A DNA stretch of 7,944 bases, taken from NCBI GenBank assembly GCA_937872275.1, contig CALMSE010000091.1, positions 1 through 7,944 of the forward strand, in the 5' to 3' direction. The notes beneath the pieces were generated by a model. It was not told where the DNA came from. It was given only the letters and a program-made list of their open reading frames with translations, and did no database searches. Origin of the DNA: an uncultured Leucobacter sp. (GTDB taxonomy: Bacteria; Actinomycetota; Actinomycetes; Actinomycetales; Microbacteriaceae). Shown here piece by piece: positions 1 to 7,944 of this stretch (the stretch's first letter is position 1; every line of letters begins with the position of its first letter). The position numbers were made by a program, and so were the translations under genes.

Positions 1-36
1 CCGGCCGAGCGGCGCGGCTCGGGGAGCACCGCGTGA
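1..36 (+). CDS. Possible 3' end of an unidentified upstream gene (partial)
   Basis: Frame 1 is open from the window edge and stops with TGA at 34-36, leaving a tail that reads PAERRGSGSTA. The stop overlaps the GTG start of the next gene as GTGA (33-36), the classic 4-bp overlap of translationally coupled genes. That overlap is the only real argument that this frame is coding. Eleven residues are too few to recognise a family, and a chance open frame is quite possible in such GC-rich DNA. Confidence 0.3.
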   Translation, partial: PAERRGSGSTA

Positions 37-266
37 TCGGTCTGCCGGGCGAGGCGCCGGCGCACGTTCTGGCGTGCTCCCGCGCGGGCTGCGGGGCGGC
101 GGCGGTCTGGGCGATCCGCTGGCGGAACCCGAAGATCCACGCGGCGGATCGGCGCAAGCACTGGCTCGCCTGCGAGGAGCACCGCGACTACCTCGTCGAG
201 TTCCTGCAGGCGCGCTCGTTCCCGCTCGAGGTGCTGCCCGCGGGCGATGTCGAGGGCGCGGCATGA
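33..266 (+). CDS. Small Cys/His putative zinc-binding protein of actinobacteria
   Basis: A 77-aa soluble protein with no signal peptide or membrane segment. It carries a CSRAGC motif (C15, C20) and a second pair in CEEH (C47, H50), a spacing that looks like a small zinc-ribbon or treble-clef site. The middle (about 25-45) is rich in Trp, Arg and Lys (AIRWRNPKIH, RRKHW). As I recall, small actinobacterial proteins of this type are often labelled 'acetone carboxylase' in databases. Nothing here supports that enzyme, whose subunits are far larger, so I treat the label as a propagated error. The GTG start at 33 is supported by GGGGAG at 21-26, six bases upstream. The gene overlaps SURF1 by 4 bp (ATGA, 263-266), so the two are probably co-translated and a link to cytochrome oxidase assembly is conceivable but unproven. 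Confidence 0.75.
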   Translation: MIGLPGEAPAHVLACSRAGCGAAAVWAIRWRNPKIHAADRRKHWLACEEHRDYLVEFLQARSFPLEVLPAGDVEGAA

Positions 267-1135
267 CCCGCGCTCCCGAGACTCCCGTGCGCTCGGAGGC
301 CCGTATCGGGTGGGGATTCCTCCGCAGCCGGCGCTGGCTCGGCTACTACGCCCTGCTCCTGGTCTTCGCGATCGCCTGCGCGTGGCTCGGCAACTGGCAG
401 TTCGAGCGCCGAGCCGAGGCCCGAGCGGAGATCGCCCGCATCGACGCGAACTACGATGCCCCCGCGATCCCGCTCGCCGAGGCGCTGACGGATCCCGCCT
501 CCTTCGACGAGGACGCCCTCAAATGGCAGACCGTCGAGGTGCGGGGCGTCTACGAGGGCGAGCCGTTCCTCGCCCGCAACCGGCCGAGCGCGGGCGGCGT
601 GGGATCGAACCTCGTGCAGGCGCTGCGTCTCGAGGACGGGCGCGTCTTCTTCATCGATCGCGGCTGGGTGCAGATCGCGGGCACGGAGGAGGCCACAGAG
701 CCGCTGCCAGCGCCGCCGGCCGGGGAGGTCACGGTGCAGGCGCGGCTGCGAGCGAGCGAGTCCGCGATCGCGGGCCGCAGCTCCTCCGGCCGTTCGGTGC
801 CGAGCATCAATCTGCCCGAGCTCGCGGAGCAGGTCGAAGGCACGGTGTTCACCGGGGCATACGGTCAGCTGGTCTCGGAGGATCCCGCCGGCCAGCACGG
901 CGCGCTCGCCCAGCGCCCGGAGCGGGACGAGGGCCCCCATCTCTCCTACGCGCTGCAGTGGTACGTCTTCATCCTCATCGCCCTCGTCGGCGTCGGCTAT
1001 GCGGCGCGGCTGGAGCATCGCTCCCTGAACCCCGCGACGGAGGCCGAGCTCCAGGCGGCGGAGCCGAGACCCTCCCGTCGCCGTCGCGAACGGAGCGACA
1101 CCGAGGAGGAGGACGCGCTCCTCGACGGCAGGTAG
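263..1135 (+). CDS. SURF1 family cytochrome c oxidase biogenesis protein
   Basis: A 290-aa membrane protein of the SURF1/Shy1 family, which helps assemble the haem a-containing subunit I of aa3-type cytochrome oxidase. The layout is that of the family: a basic cytoplasmic N-terminus, a first membrane helix at about 27-44 running into the signature LGNWQFERR (42-50), a large extracytoplasmic domain with a GWV motif (134-136), and a second helix at about 231-249 preceded by PHLSYALQW (225-233). The C-terminal 40 residues form a charged cytoplasmic tail with an Arg cluster (about 269-277) followed by an acidic stretch. The frame is open further upstream, but the ATG at 263 is chosen because GAGGG (252-256) lies six bases before it and it overlaps the previous stop. 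No oxidase structural genes are visible here. Confidence 0.9.
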   Translation: MTRAPETPVRSEARIGWGFLRSRRWLGYYALLLVFAIACAWLGNWQFERRAEARAEIARIDANYDAPAIPLAEALTDPASFDEDALKWQTVEVRGVYEGEPFLARNRPSAGGVGSNLVQALRLEDGRVFFIDRGWVQIAGTEEATEPLPAPPAGEVTVQARLRASESAIAGRSSSGRSVPSINLPELAEQVEGTVFTGAYGQLVSEDPAGQHGALAQRPERDEGPHLSYALQWYVFILIALVGVGYAARLEHRSLNPATEAELQAAEPRPSRRRRERSDTEEEDALLDGR

Positions 1136-1164
1136 CGCCCGGGCGGCGGGCCTCGGCCGGCTGC

Positions 1165-1211
1165 TAGCGTGGCCCCAGGCGGCGTCGATGCCGACGTCGG
1201 GGATCAGGAGG
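1165..1211 (+). promoter_or_regulatory. Candidate -10 element and ribosome binding site of the cupin gene
   Basis: TAGCGT at 1165-1170 fits the TAnnnT pattern of actinobacterial -10 boxes, predicting a transcript start near 1177 and a leader of about 40 nt. No convincing -35 box lies 16-18 bases upstream. AGGAGG at 1206-1211 is a near-perfect Shine-Dalgarno sequence five bases from the ATG at 1217. It decides that start over the in-frame GTG at 1169. The ribosome binding site is secure and the promoter tentative. Confidence 0.5.
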
Positions 1212-1216
1212 CGACC

Positions 1217-1699
1217 ATGTCGAACCGGTACGACCATCTCTTCGTGAAGGACATGCCCGTCTGCGGGCCGAACGACTTCGACAACGAGGGCGAGGCCGCG
1301 GGGCTGCAGCCGCCCGACAATCTGGGCGAGCCCAACTGGCTCGTGAACGCGGCCCTCGTGCCGGGTGCCCAGATCAACATGACCCATATCTGGATCACGG
1401 AGACCGAGCAGTCGCAGCTGTGGGTGCTCCCCCACGTGCACGACTACGACGAGGTGCTCATCTGGACGGGCGGAGACCCCGAGAACCCGCACGACCTCGG
1501 AGCCGAGATCTACATGGACGTCGCGGGCGAGCGCCACATCATCACGACCTCGGGCTGCGTCTACATCCCCGCGGGCGTGGAGCACTGCCCGCTCGGCTTC
1601 AACCGCGTCGACCGGCCGTTCCGCTTCAGCGCGCTCTCCCTGGCCCCGAGCTACACCTCCGACCGCGCCGAGCGCGCAGCCGCGGCCCCCGCGGGGTAG
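1217..1699 (+). CDS. Single-domain cupin protein, function unknown
   Basis: A 160-aa cytoplasmic protein (no signal peptide) with one cupin barrel. Cupin motif 1 is seen as PHVHDYDEV (72-80), giving metal ligands H73, H75 and E79. Motif 2 is GCVYIPAGVEHCPLGFN (113-129), giving H123. Together they form the usual 3-His/1-Glu site for a divalent metal (Fe, Mn, Ni or Zn). The loop between the motifs contains GGDPENPHDLGAEI (85-98). The C-terminus ends in an Ala-rich tail (about 152-160). Cupins of this size include dioxygenases, isomerases and ligand-binding proteins, and nothing here identifies a substrate. The gene stands alone: 81 bp after SURF1 and 42 bp before the cutinase gene, each gap carrying its own promoter-like sequence. 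An in-frame GTG at 1169 would add 16 residues but lacks the strong ribosome binding site. Confidence 0.85.
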   Translation: MSNRYDHLFVKDMPVCGPNDFDNEGEAAGLQPPDNLGEPNWLVNAALVPGAQINMTHIWITETEQSQLWVLPHVHDYDEVLIWTGGDPENPHDLGAEIYMDVAGERHIITTSGCVYIPAGVEHCPLGFNRVDRPFRFSALSLAPSYTSDRAERAAAAPAG

Positions 1700-1716
1700 G
1701 GGCGCGGGGTCGCGGG

Positions 1717-1744
1717 GGTGCGCACCGGGATAGACTGAGGCGTG
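1717..1744 (+). promoter_or_regulatory. Candidate promoter for a leaderless cutinase mRNA, with a 10-bp palindrome
   Basis: TAGACT at 1731-1736 matches the TAnnnT -10 pattern, and the GTG start of the cutinase gene begins five bases after it. Transcription would therefore begin at or next to the start codon, giving a leaderless mRNA, which is common in actinobacteria. The nearby GAGG (1737-1740) is only one base from GTG and too close to act as a Shine-Dalgarno site. A perfect palindrome, GGTGCGCACC (1717-1726), lies just upstream of the -10 box and could be an operator. No clear -35 box is seen. Confidence 0.4.
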
Positions 1745-2623
1745 ACCGTTCGACGCCTGCTGCATGCCATTCGGGGAATGGGCCTCGTCGTCGCGGTCGG
1801 CGGAGGGCTCGTCGCGTGCGCGTCGCTGCCCGACCCCGCCGAGATGCGCGATTCGCTCACCGACGTGACCGAGGTGCCGACCGCCCCCGACGCGGCCGAG
1901 GATCTCGACGCAGATCGGTTGCCCGATCCCATCGTCGAGCCGCTCGAGTGCAAGCCCTATCTCGTCATCACGGCACGGGGCACCGGCGAGCCGAGCAGCG
2001 GTCAGCTGCTCCACCGGGTGGCGAAGACCATCTCGAAGGCCCGTCCGGGCGAGGTGCTGACCCTCGACCTCGACTATCCGGCCGACACCGACGTCGCGGA
2101 GGGCGGCACCTACGGCGTGCGGCTGCTCATCGACACCCTCAACGTGCAGGCCGGGGCGTGCCCGGATCAGCGCTTCGTGCTGCTCGGATACTCCCAGGGC
2201 GCCCTCGTCGTCGGCGACGCGCTGATCGACGCGGCCATCAGGCTCGTCGGACCGACGGTGGGCGCGCTGTCCGATGAGGCCGCGGAGCGCATCCTCGCGA
2301 TCGTCTTCTACGGCAATCCGCGGTTCTTCGGGGAGGAGCCCTACAACTCGGGCGACTACGACACCGCGACCAACGGCATCCTGCCCCGGCCCTTCGGGAG
2401 CCTCGATGCCTACGCGGATCGCATGATCGACTTCTGCGTCGCGCAGGACTTCGTCTGCCAGAGCAGCATGAACCTCGATGAGACCGGCCACGTCGCCTAC
2501 TTCAAGAACGACATGCGCGAGGAGGGGGCCGAGTTCGTGCTCGACCGCTTCGATCCGCTGCCCGCCGACGAGGGCGACGACGCGGAGACCGCTGACGCCG
2601 GCACCGACGGCGGCGAGGGCTGA
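1742..2623 (+). CDS. Cutinase family serine esterase, predicted lipoprotein
   Basis: A 293-aa exported alpha/beta-hydrolase. The N-terminus has Arg residues, a hydrophobic stretch (about 13-25) and the lipobox LVAC with C26, so it should be lipid-anchored outside the membrane. A flexible Asp/Pro-rich linker (about 29-68) leads to the cutinase domain (about 70-272). The catalytic triad reads S151 in GYSQG (149-153), D236 in CVAQDFVC (232-239) and H250 in TGHVAYF. The oxyanion region is ARGTGE (78-83). Cysteines pair as C70-C140 and C232-C239. The spacings C140 to S151 (11) and C232-D236-C239 equal those of Fusarium cutinase (C109/S120; C171-D175-C178), so the enzyme is probably active on ester or lipid substrates. 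The tail after 273 is acidic, low-complexity Asp/Glu/Gly/Ala. It converges on the ABC-F gene with 27 bp between stops. Start: GTG at 1742, possibly leaderless. Exact substrate unknown. Confidence 0.88.
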   Translation: MTVRRLLHAIRGMGLVVAVGGGLVACASLPDPAEMRDSLTDVTEVPTAPDAAEDLDADRLPDPIVEPLECKPYLVITARGTGEPSSGQLLHRVAKTISKARPGEVLTLDLDYPADTDVAEGGTYGVRLLIDTLNVQAGACPDQRFVLLGYSQGALVVGDALIDAAIRLVGPTVGALSDEAAERILAIVFYGNPRFFGEEPYNSGDYDTATNGILPRPFGSLDAYADRMIDFCVAQDFVCQSSMNLDETGHVAYFKNDMREEGAEFVLDRFDPLPADEGDDAETADAGTDGGEG

Positions 2624-2650
2624 CCCGCGGCGTCGGTTCGATCGGGCCGG

Positions 2651-4249
<1,599 letters not shown>

Positions 4250-4300
4250 TCTTCAGCGTCCTAACTTGATGTGCGCGCTCGGGCGTCCACGAACGGGTGT

Positions 4301-4409
4301 TCGCGGATCGGGGGTGGGATCCCCTCCGCGAGCGTGGCTGGGTCTGGCAGCGCGCGGCGAAGCCACGCGCCGGAACGCGAGCGGAGGGGATCCCACCCCC
4401 GATCCGCGA
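4301..4409. repeat. Perfect 29-bp inverted repeat with structured 51-nt core (REP/MITE-like or operon-end hairpin)
   Basis: The arms 4301-4329 and 4381-4409 are exact reverse complements, each containing GGGGGTGGGATCCCC and starting or ending in the CGCGGATCG type sequence. The core continues the same axis. A tandem G-A/A-G mismatch (4330-4331 with 4379-4380) is followed by GCGT/ACGC (4332-4335 with 4375-4378). An apical hairpin then forms from GCGCG/CGCGC (4350-4354 with 4366-4370) and GGC-GAA-GCC (4356-4364), which includes the unusually stable GCGAAGC mini-hairpin. An alternative inner stem pairs 4332-4339 with 4361-4368. The element fills most of the gap between the sufT stop and the ABC-F start. 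Neither strand has a T-run after the stem, so it is not a canonical intrinsic terminator. Read as a dispersed palindromic repeat or a T-less terminator; copy number is unknown. Confidence 0.85.
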
Positions 4410-4418
4410 TGATGGGTG

Positions 4419-4760
4419 TCAGATAGCGAACCCGAGCGCGCGCATCATGTCCCGCCCATCGTCGGTGATCCGCTCCGGCGTCCACGGCGGCATCCACACC
4501 CAGTTGATGCGGAAGGCGCGCACGAGCCCGTCGAGCGCCTCGGCGATGTCGTTCTCGATCACGTCGGTGAGCGGGCAGCCCGCGCTCGTCAGCGTCATCG
4601 AGATGACGAGCGCATCGTGCTCCTCGTCGAAGGCCAGATCGTAGATGAGGCCCAGATCGACGATGTTGACGCCCAGCTCGGGGTCGCTGACCTCTTTCAG
4701 CGCCTCGAGGGCCTGCTCGCGGAACTCGGGGGTGATGCTGAGTGCGGGGGTCTCGCTCAT
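4419..4760 (-). CDS. sufT: SufT-type metal-sulfur cluster assembly factor (DUF59/MIP18 family)
   Basis: A 113-aa cytoplasmic protein made of a single DUF59 (PaaD/MIP18-like) domain. It shows the family's DPELGVNIVDLGLIY stretch (26-40), the conserved cysteine in TSAGCP (C62), and the C-terminal PPWTPERITDDGR segment (91-103). Proteins of this family help mature iron-sulfur proteins, probably at the cluster transfer or carrier stage, and SufT usually sits at the end of actinobacterial suf operons. Here it follows sufC after 10 bp and has only a weak ribosome binding site (GGCTGGGTG), so coupling to sufC translation is likely. Its stop is directly followed by the large palindrome, which suggests that it closes the operon. 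The family name is firm; the symbol rests on the context. Confidence 0.9.
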   Translation of the reverse strand: MSETPALSITPEFREQALEALKEVSDPELGVNIVDLGLIYDLAFDEEHDALVISMTLTSAGCPLTDVIENDIAEALDGLVRAFRINWVWMPPWTPERITDDGRDMMRALGFAI

Positions 4761-4770
4761 GGCACCCAGC

Positions 4771-5534
<764 letters not shown>

Positions 5535-5538
<4 letters not shown>

Positions 5539-5867
5539 GCTGCAATCTCTTTCGTAACGTGGGGGTCGATGTATACGGCGCCGTCTTCGATCTCGACGAC
5601 GTAAACCGGGACCGGCTCGTAGGCCGGCAGGTTGAGTGGCTGGCCGGTGCGCAGCGAGAACGCCGAGCCGTGCGCCCAGCATTCGAGCGAGTCGCCCTCG
5701 ACGAAGCCCTCGGAAAGGCTGATCTGACCGTGGCTGCAGGTATCGCCGATGGCGTGCACCTCGCCCTCGCTGTCGAGCACGACCGCGATCGGCACGTCGT
5801 CGAGCACGACGCGCACCGCCTGGTCCTGCTGCAACTCGCTCAGATCGAGCGCCTTCACGCGTGCCAT
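5535..5867 (-). CDS. Rieske [2Fe-2S] ferredoxin encoded within the suf operon
   Basis: A 110-aa soluble Rieske protein similar to the ferredoxin components of non-haem iron oxygenases. The cluster ligands are complete: CSH (C44, H46) and CWAH (C63, H66), that is C-x-H-x16-C-x2-H. There is no signal peptide or membrane anchor, unlike the Rieske subunit of the bc1 complex. No oxygenase or reductase gene is near. It lies between sufD and sufC: the ATG (5867-5865) shares one base with the sufD stop (TGATG), and its stop overlaps the sufC ATG by 4 bp. No Shine-Dalgarno sequence is seen, so it probably depends on termination-reinitiation from sufD. A role as electron donor or redox partner of SUF assembly is plausible but inferred from position only. 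Being an Fe-S protein, it could also be an early client of the system. Confidence 0.93.
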
Positions 5868-7045
5868 CAGGCGAGCACGCTCTGCTTCAGCTCGGCCTCG
5901 ATGGCCTGCTGCAGGCGCGCCTCGATCTGCTCGTTGCCGATGCGCTGGATGACCTCGAAGAGGAAGCCCCGCACGACGAGCTTGCGCGCCTCGTCCTCGG
6001 AGATGCCGCGGCTCTGCAGGTAGAAGATGTGCTCCTCGTCGAAGCGGCCGGTGGTCGACGCGTGACCGGCCCCCTCGATGTCGCCGGTCTCGATCTCGAG
6101 GTTCGGGATCGAATCGGTGCGCGTGCCCTCGGTCAGGGTGAGGTTTCGGTTCTCCTCGTAGCTGTCGGTGCCGGACGCGACGCGGCGGATCAGCACGTCG
6201 CCGATCCATACCGCATGCGCGCCCTCGCCCTGCAGCGCGCCCTTGTAGGCGACGCGGCTGCGGGTGTGCGGCGCGTTGTGGTCCATGTAGACCTGGTGCT
6301 CCAGGTGCTGGCCGGCGTCGGCGAAGTACGCGCCGTAGCTCTCGCCGTTCGCGCCCGGCCCGTCGAGGTGGATCGAGGGGTTCACGCGCACGATCCGCCC
6401 GCCCAGCGAGACGACGATGTGCTGCAGATTGCCGTCACGGCCCACCGTCGCGTTGTGGCTCGCGAGATGGATCGCATTCTCGTTCCATTCCTGGATGGAC
6501 ACCACCGTGAGGTTGGCGCCCTCCCCCACGACGATCTCGACGGTCTCGCTGAGGTGCGCGTCGCCCGAGTTCTCCAGGATCACGAGGGCATCGGCCTGGG
6601 GCGCCGCCTCGATCACGGTGTGGGCCGCGCTGGGGGTCCGGTCCAGGGCCGAGCGCGCGACGGTGACGGTCTGGCGCTCGGGGCTCGTGAGCAGGATGTG
6701 CGTGGCCGTCCGGGCCTGGCCCCAGGCGTTGGCCGCGGCCTGGTCCTCCGGGATGCCGGCCCGGCCGACGATCTCCGAGTCCATCGGGACGCTGCGGACC
6801 TCGAGGCCGGGCGCCTCGCCGATCTCGGCCGTCTGCTCGCCCCCGCGGAGTTCGCCGCCCAGCAGCTCTCCCAGCTCCGCCACGGGGGTGAACTTCCAGT
6901 TGACCTCGCGGCCGGTGACCTCGGGGTAGTCCGCGATGTCCGTCGATTTGAAGCGTTCCGAGCGCGTCTGCACCGGTGCGCGGTTCTCCCAGTCGCCGTC
7001 GCTGTGCGCCCTGAAACCGTGCTGCTCTGTCTGAAGAGTTGACAT
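5867..7045 (-). CDS. sufD: SufD, Fe-S cluster assembly scaffold subunit
   Basis: A 392-aa protein of the SufB/SufD family, partner of SufB and SufC in the SufBC2D scaffold. After a less conserved N-terminal region (1-150), the right-handed beta-helix core (about 150-335) carries NPSIHLDGPGA (222-232), GAYFADAGQHLEH (238-250) and the APHTRSRVAYKGAL segment (258-271). The C-terminal part holds GHASTTGRFDEEHIFYLQSRGIS (327-349), ending in the helical SufC-binding region. H328 in this motif probably corresponds to the functionally important His360 of E. coli SufD. The ATG at 7045 lies two bases after the sufB stop with GGAT as a weak ribosome binding site. The frame stays open to 7909, but that stretch is sufB read out of frame. 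Slightly shorter than E. coli SufD (423 aa). Confidence 0.95.
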   Translation of the reverse strand: MSTLQTEQHGFRAHSDGDWENRAPVQTRSERFKSTDIADYPEVTGREVNWKFTPVAELGELLGGELRGGEQTAEIGEAPGLEVRSVPMDSEIVGRAGIPEDQAAANAWGQARTATHILLTSPERQTVTVARSALDRTPSAAHTVIEAAPQADALVILENSGDAHLSETVEIVVGEGANLTVVSIQEWNENAIHLASHNATVGRDGNLQHIVVSLGGRIVRVNPSIHLDGPGANGESYGAYFADAGQHLEHQVYMDHNAPHTRSRVAYKGALQGEGAHAVWIGDVLIRRVASGTDSYEENRNLTLTEGTRTDSIPNLEIETGDIEGAGHASTTGRFDEEHIFYLQSRGISEDEARKLVVRGFLFEVIQRIGNEQIEARLQQAIEAELKQSVLA

Positions 7046-7047
7046 CT

Positions 7048-7944
7048 TTATCCGACGGATCCTTCCATGCTCATCTCGATGAGCTTGTTCAGTTCGAGCG
7101 CGTACTCCATGGGCAGCTCGCGGGCGATGGGCTCGATGAAGCCGCGCACGATCATCGCCATCGACTCCTCCTCGGAGAGGCCGCGGCTCATGAGGTAGAA
7201 CAGCTGCTCCTCGCTCACCCGGGTGACCGTGGCCTCGTGGGCGAGGGTGGCGTCGTCGGTGCGGATGTCGATGGCGGGGTATGTGTCGCTGCGGGAGATG
7301 GTGTCGACGAGCAGCGCGTCGCAGACGACGGAGTTCGCCGCGTGGTGCGCGTTCGCGTCCACGCGGACCTCTCCCCGGTAGCCGGTGCGGCCGCCGCCGC
7401 GGGCGATCGACTTCGAGAGGATCGACGACTTGGTGTGGGGCGCGAGGTGGATCATCTTCGCCCCCGCGTCCTGATGCTGGCCGGGGCCCGCGAAGGCGAC
7501 CGAGAGGGTCTCGCCCTTGGCGTGCTCGCCGGTCAGGTAGATCGACGGGTACTTCATGGTGACCTTCGAGCCGATGTTGCCGTCGACCCACTCCATGGTG
7601 GCGCCCTCTTCGGCGACCGCGCGCTTCGTCACGAGGTTGTACACGTTGTTCGACCAGTTCTGGATCGTCGTGTAGCGCACGCGGGCGTTCTTCTTCACGA
7701 TGATCTCGACGACGGCCGAGTGCAGCGAGTCGCTCTTGTAGATCGGAGCCGTGCAGCCCTCGATGTAGTGCACGTAGCTGTCCTCGTCGGCGATGATGAG
7801 CGTGCGCTCGAACTGGCCCATGTTCTCGGTGTTGATGCGGAAGTAGGCCTGGAGCGGGATCTCGACGTGCACGCCCTTCGGCACGTAGACGAAGGATCCG
7901 CCCGACCACACCGCGGTGTTCAGCGCCGCGAACTTGTTGTCGCC
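7048..7944 (-). CDS. sufB: SufB, Fe-S cluster assembly scaffold subunit (partial, 5' end beyond window)
   Basis: The last 298 residues of SufB. The frame is open to the window edge, beginning [16 protein letters not shown], so the GTG codon at 7911 is an internal Val and not the start. With the family near 470-480 aa, roughly 175 N-terminal residues are missing. Recognisable blocks are [18 protein letters not shown] (fragment 15-32), EGCTAPIY (62-69), the beta-helix core, [10 protein letters not shown] (203-212) and LAHEATVTR (234-242). C208 in the VVCDALL block probably corresponds to E. coli Cys405, the proposed assembly site shared with SufD, and H236 to the conserved His in the HEAT motif. 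SufB is the main scaffold on which the nascent cluster is built. As the first visible gene of the run, its promoter, and any SufR-type repressor gene, would lie beyond 7944. Confidence 0.97.
   Translation of the reverse strand, partial: GDNKFAALNTAVWSGGSFVYVPKGVHVEIPLQAYFRINTENMGQFERTLIIADEDSYVHYIEGCTAPIYKSDSLHSAVVEIIVKKNARVRYTTIQNWSNNVYNLVTKRAVAEEGATMEWVDGNIGSKVTMKYPSIYLTGEHAKGETLSVAFAGPGQHQDAGAKMIHLAPHTKSSILSKSIARGGGRTGYRGEVRVDANAHHAANSVVCDALLVDTISRSDTYPAIDIRTDDATLAHEATVTRVSEEQLFYLMSRGLSEEESMAMIVRGFIEPIARELPMEYALELNKLIEMSMEGSVG

Noticed and set aside
1136..1145. Palindrome CGCCCGGGCG just after the SURF1 stop
   Set aside because: A zero-loop 10-bp GC palindrome in very GC-rich DNA, with no T-run and no repeat elsewhere in the window.
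188..2491. A 767-codon open frame on the minus strand across SURF1, cupin and cutinase genes
   Set aside because: Its translation is low-complexity Arg/Ala/Gly/Val/Asp with no domain, and the opposite strand holds three clearly recognisable genes. It is a product of GC-rich codon use.
2604..2636. Possible terminator hairpin at the end of the cutinase gene (CCGACG paired with CGTCGG)
   Set aside because: The stem is short, with a bulge and an 11-nt loop, spans the stop codon, and is followed by TTCG rather than a T-run. Expected by chance at this GC content.
4261..4497. Small open frames crossing the palindrome on both strands (minus 4261-4497, plus 4297-4644)
   Set aside because: Both run through the inverted repeat and overlap sufT, and both contain similar peptides (RGWDPLR, EGIPPPIR) only because the arms are inverted copies. 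No ribosome binding site or family match supports them.
5861..7042. A 393-codon plus-strand open frame opposite sufD
   Set aside because: Antisense shadow of a well-conserved gene, with repetitive Ala/Val/Arg/Asp/Leu composition.
7046..7909. Upstream extension of the sufD frame giving a 680-aa SufD
   Set aside because: The extra 288 residues overlap sufB in another frame and are Arg-rich nonsense. The ATG at 7045, two bases after the sufB stop, is the natural start.

Overview
The window is chromosomal DNA of a high-GC actinobacterium. GC-rich third codon positions, GTG starts, possible leaderless starts and the gene neighbourhood point to Microbacteriaceae (a Leucobacter-like organism is a guess). 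Nothing indicates phage, plasmid or island DNA. Most of the content is housekeeping: cytochrome oxidase biogenesis, a secreted esterase, a ribosome-associated ABC-F ATPase and the SUF iron-sulfur cluster assembly operon.

Left part, plus strand (1-2623): the possible last codons of an unseen upstream gene, a 77-aa Cys/His putative zinc protein, SURF1 (overlapping it by 4 bp), a single-domain cupin with its own promoter-like region and a strong ribosome binding site, and a cutinase-family lipoprotein that may be leaderless. The cutinase gene converges on the ABC-F gene with 27 bp between them.

Right part, minus strand (7944 down to 2651): sufB (5' part beyond the window edge), sufD, a Rieske [2Fe-2S] ferredoxin, sufC and sufT. 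These are packed with junctions of +2, -1, -4 and +10 bp, so they look like one translationally coupled transcription unit. sufS and sufU, which often lie between sufC and sufT in actinobacteria, are not there. A 170-bp gap then separates sufT from the two-domain ABC-F gene.

The most unusual non-coding structure is in that gap: a perfect 29-bp inverted repeat (4301-4329 and 4381-4409) around a 51-nt core. The core can fold further along the same axis and ends in a GCGAAGC mini-hairpin. It looks like a REP/MITE-type palindromic unit or a very strong operon-end hairpin without a T-tract. I found no convincing new multi-gene system. The best leads are this palindrome and the Rieske protein embedded in the SUF operon.
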